The position numbers and the translations under genes are program-made. A DNA stretch of 56,272 nucleotides from NCBI GenBank assembly GCA_035705495.1, contig DASSWB010000045.1, positions 1 through 56,272 on the forward strand. The letters are read 5' to 3'. Within the stretch, counting starts at the first letter, position 1. Each line of letters begins with the position of its first letter. This DNA is from DASSWB01 sp035705495 (GTDB lineage: Bacteria; Bacteroidota; Bacteroidia; Flavobacteriales; Flavobacteriaceae). Below the pieces are notes generated by a model. It was not told the DNA's origin. It saw nothing but the letters and a program-made list of their open reading frames with translations, and did no database searches. This document shows positions 16,683-24,546 of this stretch, one piece after another.

Positions 16683-18053
16683 ATGTACACGCTATCCAGT
16701 AAATTAAAATTATTTTCGATCATTCTAATGGTAGTCGGTCTTTTAGGGCTTGCTTACGGATTTATCGCGGCACCTTCGGATATGGAAGAGATGGAGGCTA
16801 TAATGGCATCTGAAAACGATCATGGTGATGGACATAGTTCTGTTAAGGAATATGCGGCAGAAGATAATGATCATGTAACAGCAGATCATGGAGTTCAACC
16901 TGAGAATGTAGAAGAAGCAGGTCATAGTGCTACTAACGCAGCAGAGCATCACGATGAAGAACATTTGAATCACTTATTGCACCAATTTCAAGCTAGGCCA
17001 TGGGCGGCTTTATATGTTGCTGCTTTCTTCTTCTTTATGATTGCATTGGGAGCCTTGGTTTTTTATGCAATTCAGTACGTGGCGCAAGCGGGATGGTCTC
17101 CAGTTTTATACAGGGTGATAGAAGGTATTACTGCTTATCTTTTACCGGGTTCAATAATAGTGGTTTTAATAGTGATTTTTGCTGGAACGCATTTTTTTCC
17201 GTGGCAAAATGAAGAACTTGTAGCGGGGGATGAAATTCTTCAGAACAAATCAGGGTATCTTAATTTTCCCTTTTTTGTAATCCGTGCCATTATTTATTTG
17301 GTGGGATGGAATTTGTATCGTCATTTCTCAAGGAAAAATGCACTGGAACAAGCTACTGCATCAGATTATGCCCCGTATAAACGAAACTTTAAAATATCAG
17401 TGTTCTTTTTATTGTTTTTTGTGGTGACAGAGTCTACCATGGCTTGGGATTGGATGATGTCCTTAACTCCGCATTGGTTTAGTGCTTTGTTTGCGTGGTA
17501 TATTTTCGCCAGTCTTTTTGTATCAGCAATTACAGTAATTGCGTTGGTAACTATCTTTTTGAAAAGAGCTGGACATTTGACTTTTATAAATGACAGTCAT
17601 CTTCATGATTTGGCTAAATATATTTTTGCCTTCAGTATATTCTGGACTTACTTGTGGTTCGGTCAGTTTATGCTTATCTGGTATGCAAATATTCCAGAAG
17701 AGGTAACATATTTCACATTAAGAATTGAAGAATACAATCTTTTATTCTTTGGAATGCTGGTTCTAAATTTCGTATTTCCAATTTTATTGCTGATGAATAG
17801 CGACTTTAAAAGAGTGCCTATTTTTGTGATTATTACTGGAATTGTGGTTTTGATAGGGCATTATATTGATGTGTTTGTCTTGGTAATGCCATCTACCGTT
17901 GGTCCAAATTGGGCTTTCGGAATACCCGAAATTGCAGGAATATGTTTTTTCCTTGGTCTATTCATCTTGGTGGTGGGCAATGCTTTGTCAAAAGTTTCAT
18001 TACGACCTAAGGGAGATCCATTTATTACCGAAAGTGAAAATTATCATTATTAA
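16683..18053 (+). CDS. actF: ACIII subunit ActF (quinol:cytochrome c oxidoreductase membrane subunit)
   Basis: ActF is the second large NrfD-related membrane subunit of alternative complex III. About ten membrane helices are visible between residues 8 and 450 (for example 105-128 and 155-175). Between the first and second helices is a long loop (about 32-100), rich in His, Asp and Glu (DHGDGHSSVK, EHHDEEHLNHLLHQF), that could bind metal. Helix motifs such as TMAWDWMMSLTPHWFSALFA and FSIFWTYLWFGQFMLIWYAN are typical of this subunit. coxB follows after 28 bases. Confidence 0.93.
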   Translation: MYTLSSKLKLFSIILMVVGLLGLAYGFIAAPSDMEEMEAIMASENDHGDGHSSVKEYAAEDNDHVTADHGVQPENVEEAGHSATNAAEHHDEEHLNHLLHQFQARPWAALYVAAFFFFMIALGALVFYAIQYVAQAGWSPVLYRVIEGITAYLLPGSIIVVLIVIFAGTHFFPWQNEELVAGDEILQNKSGYLNFPFFVIRAIIYLVGWNLYRHFSRKNALEQATASDYAPYKRNFKISVFFLLFFVVTESTMAWDWMMSLTPHWFSALFAWYIFASLFVSAITVIALVTIFLKRAGHLTFINDSHLHDLAKYIFAFSIFWTYLWFGQFMLIWYANIPEEVTYFTLRIEEYNLLFFGMLVLNFVFPILLLMNSDFKRVPIFVIITGIVVLIGHYIDVFVLVMPSTVGPNWAFGIPEIAGICFFLGLFILVVGNALSKVSLRPKGDPFITESENYHY

Positions 18054-18081
18054 TAAATCTTTTTAAAGTAGATAATATAAA

Positions 18082-19197
18082 ATGACTGTATTTTTAATCA
18101 TCATAGTAGTAGCGCTTTTCGCGATAACTGTTTGGCAATTGACTAAGATTTATCAGTTATCCAGGGATAGCAGTTCTATTGATCCTTCCCAGGTGGCGAA
18201 TGATAAGGACAATAAGATGCAGGGGAATCTAATGCTTGCTTTTGGAATCGCCTTCTATATTTTCATGTTTTATAATTTTTGGAGTTTCACCGATAGGGCA
18301 TTACCTGCTGCTTCGTCAGAACATGGGGTGCAGTTTGACAATTTAATGCTCATCTCTATGGCGGTGATCATGTTTGTTCAGGTGATTACTCAGGGATTAT
18401 TGCATTATTTTGCTTATAAATATCATGGAAGAAAAGGACAAAAGGCACTTTTCTTTGCAGACAATGATAAACTCGAATTTATTTGGACTATTATTCCTGT
18501 AATTGTGCTAGCTGGTTTAATTATATACGGATTGTTTACTTGGTCCGATATCATGGATGTTGACAAAGATGATGATCCTTTGGTAGTAGAGATTTATGCA
18601 AAGCAATTTTCATGGAATGCAAGATATGCCGGGGACGATAATATTCTTGGAAAGGCCAATGTACGTTTTATCGAAGGAACAAATACTTTAGGTGTAGATG
18701 CAAGTGATCCTTATGCGCATGATGATATTGTTACTGCGGAATTGCACCTGCCAGTTGATAGACCCGTTCTTTTTAAATTCAGATCTCAAGATGTTTTACA
18801 TTCCGCGTATTTCCCGCATTTTAGGGCGCAAATGAATGTGGTTCCCGGAATGGTGACACAATTCGCTTTTACACCAACAATTACTTCAGATGAAATTAGG
18901 GAAACTGAATATATGGTTGAAAAGATCGCACGTATCCAAAATATCAGAAAGGAGGAAAACAAGGAACTAATGGCAGCAGGGGAAGAACCGCTTCCTGCAT
19001 ACGAACAATTTGACTATTATCTTTTATGTAACAAAATTTGTGGTGTGGCTCATTACAACATGCAAATGAAAATTGTTGTTGAAACAGAGGAAGAATATAA
19101 TAAGTGGCTTTCAGAGCAGAAGAAATTCAGCGAAACAATGGAACCTCAAGAAGAGTCAGCAGAGACCGAGGTAGAAGTAGCTCAAGTTGTAAATTAA
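18082..19197 (+). CDS. coxB: Cytochrome c oxidase subunit II
   Basis: Subunit II receives electrons at its CuA centre and passes them to subunit I. Three membrane segments are visible (about 3-20, 52-72 and 88-110 or so), one more than usual, and a fourth lies near 133-155. The periplasmic cupredoxin domain has ligands His240 (DVLHSAYFPHF), Cys316, Cys320, His324 and Met327 (CNKICGVAHYNM). In the standard motif CSExCGxxHxxM the third position is Glu, which binds copper through its backbone; here it is Lys. A charged stretch (EENKELMAAGEEPLP) is inserted before the Cys pair. The C-terminal tail is acidic. The gene is 28 bases after actF and 23 bases before coxA, so ACIII and the oxidase are made together. 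Confidence 0.94.
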   Translation: MTVFLIIIVVALFAITVWQLTKIYQLSRDSSSIDPSQVANDKDNKMQGNLMLAFGIAFYIFMFYNFWSFTDRALPAASSEHGVQFDNLMLISMAVIMFVQVITQGLLHYFAYKYHGRKGQKALFFADNDKLEFIWTIIPVIVLAGLIIYGLFTWSDIMDVDKDDDPLVVEIYAKQFSWNARYAGDDNILGKANVRFIEGTNTLGVDASDPYAHDDIVTAELHLPVDRPVLFKFRSQDVLHSAYFPHFRAQMNVVPGMVTQFAFTPTITSDEIRETEYMVEKIARIQNIRKEENKELMAAGEEPLPAYEQFDYYLLCNKICGVAHYNMQMKIVVETEEEYNKWLSEQKKFSETMEPQEESAETEVEVAQVVN

Positions 19198-19220
19198 TTT
19201 AAAAGTTAAGATTTAAAAAT

Positions 19221-21044
19221 ATGTCAGCAGTAGGACACGTATCAGATCACAATCACGCTCATGATGAACATGATCACCACGATAATCAGAGTTTTCTTTC
19301 TAAATATGTATTTAGTTTAGATCATAAAGTTATTTCTAAACAATACCTATTTACTGCTCTTTTTATGGGTATCATAGGTATTGCTATGTCTGTCTTTTTT
19401 AGAATGCAGATCGCATGGCCGCAAGAATCTTTTAAAGTCTTTGAAATTTTTCTTGGAGACTGGGCTCCCGGAGGTGTATTAACCGCCGATAAATATCTCG
19501 CATTGGTAACAATGCACGGTACCATAATGGTTTTCTTTGTGTTAACCCAAGGTTTAAGTGGTACTTTTAGTAACCTATTAATTCCACTTCAAATTGGAGC
19601 ACGGGATATGGCCTCGGGATTTATGAACATGCTTTCTTACTGGATGTTTTTTGTTTCCTGTGTGATCATGATTGGTTCTTTGTTCTTGGAATCTGGACCT
19701 GCAAATGCTGGTTGGACAATATATCCACCACTTAGTGCTTTACCACAAGCAATTGGAGGCTCTGGAATGGGAATGACCTTATGGTTGATTTCTATGGCTA
19801 TTTTTATTGCTTCGTCACTATTGGGATCATTGAATTATATAGTTACTGTAATAAACCTGCGTACAAAAGGAATGTCAATGACACGCCTACCATTAACGGT
19901 ATGGGCACTTTTCGTTACTGCAATTATTGGAGTTGTTTCTTTCCCGGTTTTGCTTTCGGCTGCTCTTATGCTTATCATGGATAGAAGTTTTGGTACTTCT
20001 TTCTTCTTAAGTGATATTTTTATTCAGGGAGAGGTATTGGCACATCAAGGAGGTTCTCCAGTATTATTTGAACATTTGTTTTGGTTCTTGGGACACCCCG
20101 AAGTTTATATTGTAATTCTGCCTGCGATGGGTATCGCTTCGGAAATTTTGGCAACCAATTCAAGAAAACCGATTTTTGGTTACCGTGCGATGGTAGCATC
20201 AATCTTGGCGATTGCGTTTCTTTCGACTATAGTTTGGGGGCACCATATGTTCGTTTCTGGAATGAATCCATTCTTGGGATCTGTTTTTACCTTTACTACA
20301 CTTCTTATTGCAATTCCATCAGCGGTAAAAGCTTTTAACTGGATCACGACTATCTGGAGGGGAAATCTTCAAATGAACCCCGGAATGTTATTTTCTATAG
20401 GATTCGTTTCGACTTTCATAACAGGAGGATTAACAGGAATTATTGTGGGAGATAGTACTTTGGATATCAACGTGCATGATACTTATTTCGTTATTGCACA
20501 CTTCCACTTAGTAATGGGTATTTCGGCACTCTACGGTATGTTTGCCGGTATTTACCACTGGTTCCCAAAACTTTTTGGAAGAATGATGAATAAAAACTTG
20601 GGTTATGTTCATTTTTGGATAACCATTATAGGTGCGTACGGAGTATTTTTCCCGATGCATTTCGTGGGAATGGCAGGTTTACCAAGAAGATATTATAACA
20701 ACACAGCATTTCCGTATTTTGACGATTTAGCTGATATAAATGAGCTGATTACATGGTTCGCGATACTTACAGCGTTGGTGCAGCTTGTTTTCCTTTATAA
20801 CTTTATCCACTCTATCTTCTTCGGTAAAAAAGCAGTACAGAATCCATGGAAATCGAATTCATTGGAATGGACTACACCAGTGGAACCAATCCACGGAAAC
20901 TGGCCAGGAGAAATTCCAACAGTCCACAGATGGCCTTATGATTACAGTAAAACCAATAAGGATGGTGAATACGTGATCAAAGGACAAGATTTTGTTCCGC
21001 AAACTGTTCCGCTTCAAGAAAATGAAGAAGAGCTGGATCACTAA
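19221..21044 (+). CDS. coxA: Cytochrome c oxidase subunit I (aa3-type, A-family)
   Basis: This is the catalytic subunit that reduces oxygen at the heme a3-CuB centre and pumps protons. Twelve membrane helices are expected. Key motifs are present: the heme a ligand in TMHGTIMVFF, the CuB and cross-link region GHPEVYIVILP, the CuB histidines in WGHHMF, and heme ligands in HDTYFVIAHFHLVM. The GHPEV Glu and the GARDMA Asp indicate a D-channel, and SAVKAF the K-channel lysine, so this is an A-family pump. The N-terminus is a His/Asp-rich tail (HNHAHDEHDHHDN, about 10-22). It is the last gene of the operon, closed by a terminator 26 bases after the stop. Confidence 0.96.
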   Translation: MSAVGHVSDHNHAHDEHDHHDNQSFLSKYVFSLDHKVISKQYLFTALFMGIIGIAMSVFFRMQIAWPQESFKVFEIFLGDWAPGGVLTADKYLALVTMHGTIMVFFVLTQGLSGTFSNLLIPLQIGARDMASGFMNMLSYWMFFVSCVIMIGSLFLESGPANAGWTIYPPLSALPQAIGGSGMGMTLWLISMAIFIASSLLGSLNYIVTVINLRTKGMSMTRLPLTVWALFVTAIIGVVSFPVLLSAALMLIMDRSFGTSFFLSDIFIQGEVLAHQGGSPVLFEHLFWFLGHPEVYIVILPAMGIASEILATNSRKPIFGYRAMVASILAIAFLSTIVWGHHMFVSGMNPFLGSVFTFTTLLIAIPSAVKAFNWITTIWRGNLQMNPGMLFSIGFVSTFITGGLTGIIVGDSTLDINVHDTYFVIAHFHLVMGISALYGMFAGIYHWFPKLFGRMMNKNLGYVHFWITIIGAYGVFFPMHFVGMAGLPRRYYNNTAFPYFDDLADINELITWFAILTALVQLVFLYNFIHSIFFGKKAVQNPWKSNSLEWTTPVEPIHGNWPGEIPTVHRWPYDYSKTNKDGEYVIKGQDFVPQTVPLQENEEELDH

Positions 21045-21070
21045 AATTTTTAAAATAAAAAAATAAGGTC

Positions 21071-21110
21071 AAAGCCTTTTCTATTCCCTCGGGTTTAGAA
21101 AAGGCTTTTT
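21071..21110 (+). terminator. Intrinsic terminator of the ACIII-cox operon
   Basis: A perfect 12-bp stem (21071-21082 with 21097-21108) with a 14-base loop is followed by T-rich sequence that merges with the ruvB promoter. Confidence 0.9.
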
Positions 21111-21119
21111 CTTTTTATC

Positions 21120-21127
21120 TATCTTTG
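21120..21127 (+). promoter_or_regulatory. Promoter -7 element of ruvB
   Basis: TATCTTTG is an exact TAnnTTTG match that ends only four bases before the ruvB ATG. Transcription would start at or very near the start codon, so ruvB may be leaderless. No clear -33 TTG is visible because the terminator occupies that space. Confidence 0.55.
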
Positions 21128-21131
21128 CTTC

Positions 21132-22154
21132 ATGAATGAAAATTTGGATCCTACGGGAGAAAATTTCTTACCGGTAGATGTAGATATAGAAAAGGTTTTA
21201 AGACCGCTCTCTTTTGATGATTTTGCAGGTCAAGATCAGATTTTGGAGAATCTTCAAATATTTGTGAAGGCTGCAAATCAACGTGGGGAGGCGCTTGATC
21301 ATACACTTTTTCATGGTCCTCCGGGATTGGGGAAAACCACACTTGCACACATTTTGGCGAATGAATTGAATGTTGGTATTAAAGTGACTTCTGGACCTGT
21401 ATTGGATAAACCAGGAGATCTTGCGGGTTTACTGACAAATCTTGAGGAAAGGGACGTGTTGTTTATTGATGAAATTCATCGACTGAGTCCTGTGGTTGAG
21501 GAATACCTTTATTCGGCCATGGAGGATTTTAAAATTGATATCATGATTGAATCGGGTCCAAATGCACGGACGGTTCAAATTCATTTAAATCCGTTTACCT
21601 TAATTGGGGCGACTACCCGATCTGGATTGTTAACGGCTCCAATGCGTGCAAGATTTGGAATTTCAAGTCGACTTCAATATTACACGACCGAACTTTTATC
21701 AACAATCGTTGAACGCAGTGCAGAAATTTTGAATGTTGAAATCGCTCCAGACGCGGCTATTGAAATTGCGGGACGAAGCAGGGGAACACCGCGAATTGCC
21801 AATGCATTATTGAGAAGGGTAAGAGATTTTGCCCAGATTAAAGGCAACGGAAAAATCGACATTGAAATCGCGAAATTCGGTCTGAAAGCTTTAAACGTTG
21901 ACGCGCATGGATTAGACGAAATGGATAACAAAATTTTGATTACCATTATCGATAAATTCAAAGGTGGCCCAGTGGGCATTACAACTTTAGCGACCGCAGT
22001 TAGTGAAAGTGCCGAAACCATAGAGGAGGTTTATGAGCCTTTTCTTATTCAACAGGGATTTATTTACAGAACGCCCAGAGGCCGTGAAGTTACCGAAGCC
22101 GCTTATAAACATTTGGGCAGAATAAAAGGAAACATCCAAGGCGGACTTTTTTAA
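21132..22154 (+). CDS. ruvB: Holliday junction branch migration ATPase RuvB
   Basis: RuvB is the AAA+ hexameric motor that drives branch migration of Holliday junctions with RuvA. Visible elements are the RuvB-type N-terminus (VLRPLSFDDFAGQDQILENL), Walker A GPPGLGKTT, Walker B FIDEIHRL, the sensor region GATTRSG and the C-terminal winged helix (EPFLIQQGFIYRTPRGR). At 340 aa the length is normal. ruvA lies separately at 26901. The start is supported by alignment to the typical N-terminus. Downstream, the P450 gene begins 13 bases after the stop, so ruvB probably heads an operon with the P450 and queG. Confidence 0.96.
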   Translation: MNENLDPTGENFLPVDVDIEKVLRPLSFDDFAGQDQILENLQIFVKAANQRGEALDHTLFHGPPGLGKTTLAHILANELNVGIKVTSGPVLDKPGDLAGLLTNLEERDVLFIDEIHRLSPVVEEYLYSAMEDFKIDIMIESGPNARTVQIHLNPFTLIGATTRSGLLTAPMRARFGISSRLQYYTTELLSTIVERSAEILNVEIAPDAAIEIAGRSRGTPRIANALLRRVRDFAQIKGNGKIDIEIAKFGLKALNVDAHGLDEMDNKILITIIDKFKGGPVGITTLATAVSESAETIEEVYEPFLIQQGFIYRTPRGREVTEAAYKHLGRIKGNIQGGLF

Positions 22155-22167
22155 TTTAAAAAAATGA

Positions 22168-23502
22168 ATGATGGTGAGGGAGAATAATAATATTCCTACT
22201 GTTTCTGTTTTCAGGTTTTACGCGAATTCGCGCCAGATTCTGAAGAATCCGTTACCTTTCCATATCAACAACTTTAATAAATTAGGAGACACTTTTCAAA
22301 TTAAATTAGGCTTCGGAAAACCGCTGATTTTTTCACGAGATCCGCAATTTGCTGAATATGTGCTTCAGAGGAACCACAAAAATTATAAAAAGTCGCCAAT
22401 CCAGACAAAGGATATGGCGAAATATCTGGGCAAGGGATTATTGACTTCAGAAGGAGAACACTGGAGGAAACAGCGAAAATTGATTCAACCTGCCTTTCAT
22501 AAGAAACAACTTGAAAAATTGCTGGAAACAATCAAATCTGCAATTCTTTTTGAAATTCAAAAAATTAAAACTGAACAACCGATTGATATTTTTCCAATTT
22601 TCAATGATTTGGCTTTTCAAACTGTTGTCAAATCTTTGTTCAGCAGCGCAATCAATAAATCAGAAATCAATCGTTTACAGCACATCACCGAAGCGGCACA
22701 GAAAATGCTTGTCCGGGAATTGCGACAGCCTTATTTGGGCTGGTGGTTTCATTGGGGCGGGGCAATCAGAAAGCATCAGAATTTGGTAACAGAAGCACGC
22801 GGAATTTTGAAAAAAATTGTTTCCGACAGAAGACAGCGGGAAAATAGGGAAGGTGATTTACTGGATATGTTATTGGACGCCCGCTATGAAGATGGAAAAG
22901 CGATGGAAGAGGAACAGCTTTTGGATGAAATTCTAATCCTTTTTACCGCTGGTCATGAAACAACTTCAAACGCATTGACTTTTACTGCGGAATTGTTGGC
23001 AAGAAATCCTGAAGTTCAGGAGAAAATAGCGTCAGAAGTTATGGAAGCGGAAAACACAGCAACTGATTTGATGCAAGTTCTGAAATCCTGTCCATACACC
23101 CAAAATGTGATTGAAGAAAGCATGCGATTGTATCCGCCAGCTTATTTTATCGATCGTAAAAGTGTTGAAGATGATTATTTTGAAGGAAAGTTTGTTCCCA
23201 AAGGTTCCAGTGTTCTGTTTGCTATTTATGAAGTGCACCAGCATCGGAAACATTGGGAAAAACCTGAAACTTTTATTCCTCAACGTTTTTCTGAAAATGA
23301 AAAAAGACCTTATTTTCCTTTTGGAGCGGGTCCCAGAAAATGTATAGGAAATAATTTTGCGATGTATGAAATGATTTTGACCATTGCAGAAGTAATAAAA
23401 CAGTTTAAAATTGATTATAAAGAAGAATCCATTAAAATCAATCCGTTAATTACACTCAAACCCAAAGACGCTTTTTTACAATTTAAAAAAAGGGAATTGT
23501 GA
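22168..23502 (+). CDS. Cytochrome P450
   Basis: This heme-thiolate monooxygenase is 444 residues long, with no membrane anchor. The I-helix oxygen-binding motif AGHETTS is at 261-267, the ExxR pair at 317-320 (ESMR), and the heme loop FPFGAGPRKCIGNNF has its Cys ligand at 392. The sequence resembles the CYP102/CYP4-like class that often hydroxylates fatty acids, but I cannot name the substrate. A redox partner gene is not nearby. It lies between ruvB (13 bases) and queG, whose GTG overlaps its stop codon (4-base overlap). ATGs at 22168 and 22171 are equivalent starts. Confidence 0.9.
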   Translation: MMVRENNNIPTVSVFRFYANSRQILKNPLPFHINNFNKLGDTFQIKLGFGKPLIFSRDPQFAEYVLQRNHKNYKKSPIQTKDMAKYLGKGLLTSEGEHWRKQRKLIQPAFHKKQLEKLLETIKSAILFEIQKIKTEQPIDIFPIFNDLAFQTVVKSLFSSAINKSEINRLQHITEAAQKMLVRELRQPYLGWWFHWGGAIRKHQNLVTEARGILKKIVSDRRQRENREGDLLDMLLDARYEDGKAMEEEQLLDEILILFTAGHETTSNALTFTAELLARNPEVQEKIASEVMEAENTATDLMQVLKSCPYTQNVIEESMRLYPPAYFIDRKSVEDDYFEGKFVPKGSSVLFAIYEVHQHRKHWEKPETFIPQRFSENEKRPYFPFGAGPRKCIGNNFAMYEMILTIAEVIKQFKIDYKEESIKINPLITLKPKDAFLQFKKREL

Positions 23503-24425
23503 ATATTCAAGAACGTACCGCGCTTATAAAGGAAGAGGCAAAACGTCTCGGCTTCATGTCATGCGGAATTAGCAAGGCCGAGTTTCTGGAAAAAGAAGCG
23601 CCAAGATTGGAAAATTGGCTGAAAGAGAAGCGACATGGGCAAATGCTTTACATGGAAAATCATTTTGACAAAAGATTGGATCCTACAAAACTGGTGGATG
23701 GTTCTAAAAGTGTCATTTCTTTGCTTCTCAACTATTATCCGGACGAAAAGCAGAGTGAAACTGGTTTGAAAATCAGTAAGTATGCTTATGGAACCGATTA
23801 TCATTTTGTGATAAAGGATAAATTGAAGTCGTTGATGTTTTTTATAAATGAAAAAATAGGCGATGTTGACGGACGCGCTTTTGTGGATTCAGCACCGGTT
23901 TTGGATAAAGCCTGGGCGGCAAAAAGCGGACTCGGATGGATCGGGAAGAATTCGAATTTAATTACAAAGCAAGTCGGTTCCTTCTTTTTTATAGCTGAAT
24001 TGATTGTAGATTTGGAATTGGATTACGATACACCTGTTACTGATCACTGCGGAAGTTGTACTGCTTGTATTGATGCATGTCCGACACAAGCAATTGTTGA
24101 GCCTTATAAAGTCGATGGAAGTAAATGTATTTCTTATTTTACAATAGAATTGAAGGAGGAAATTCCGCAGGATGCGGCGGGAAAATTTGAAAACTGGATT
24201 TTTGGTTGTGATATTTGCCAAGATGTTTGTCCGTGGAACCGTTTTTCGAAACCACATAATGAACCGCTTTTCAATCCACATGAAGATCTATTAAACATGT
24301 CAAGTAAAGATTGGGAAGAAATAACCGAAGAAGTTTTTTCCAAAATATTTAAAAAATCAGCAGTAAAAAGAACAAAATACAACGGATTGAAGAGAAACAT
24401 TGACTTTTTGAAAATCAAAAAATAA
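23499..24425 (+). CDS. queG: Epoxyqueuosine reductase QueG
   Basis: QueG catalyses the last step of queuosine synthesis, reducing epoxyqueuosine in tRNA anticodons with cobalamin and two [4Fe-4S] clusters. The N-terminal cobalamin-binding region includes VDSAPVLDKAWAAKSGLGWI with the likely catalytic Asp. The ferredoxin part carries CGSCTACIDACP (Cys184, 187, 190 and 194) and CDICQDVCPW. At 308 aa it is shorter than E. coli QueG (about 380) but typical for Bacteroidota, lacking the C-terminal HEAT-like extension. The GTG start overlaps the P450 stop codon as GTGA, which suggests translational coupling; no ATG gives a full N-terminus. Confidence 0.94.
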   Translation: MNIQERTALIKEEAKRLGFMSCGISKAEFLEKEAPRLENWLKEKRHGQMLYMENHFDKRLDPTKLVDGSKSVISLLLNYYPDEKQSETGLKISKYAYGTDYHFVIKDKLKSLMFFINEKIGDVDGRAFVDSAPVLDKAWAAKSGLGWIGKNSNLITKQVGSFFFIAELIVDLELDYDTPVTDHCGSCTACIDACPTQAIVEPYKVDGSKCISYFTIELKEEIPQDAAGKFENWIFGCDICQDVCPWNRFSKPHNEPLFNPHEDLLNMSSKDWEEITEEVFSKIFKKSAVKRTKYNGLKRNIDFLKIKK

Positions 24426-24496
24426 TCCGCAAATCTTAATAATCGCCTTTTTCGAATATTAAAAAATTAAAAAGAGGTGGAATTTATAATAAAATA

Positions 24497-24528
24497 TTGA
24501 ACCTTCACGACAATCATTTTTACCTTTG
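24497..24528 (+). promoter_or_regulatory. Promoter of the malic enzyme gene
   Basis: A -33 TTG (24497-24499), a 21-base spacer and a -7 TACCTTTG (24521-24528) fit the Bacteroidota consensus well. The leader is about 12 bases. Confidence 0.7.
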
Positions 24529-24546
24529 TCCATTATCGAATAAATT

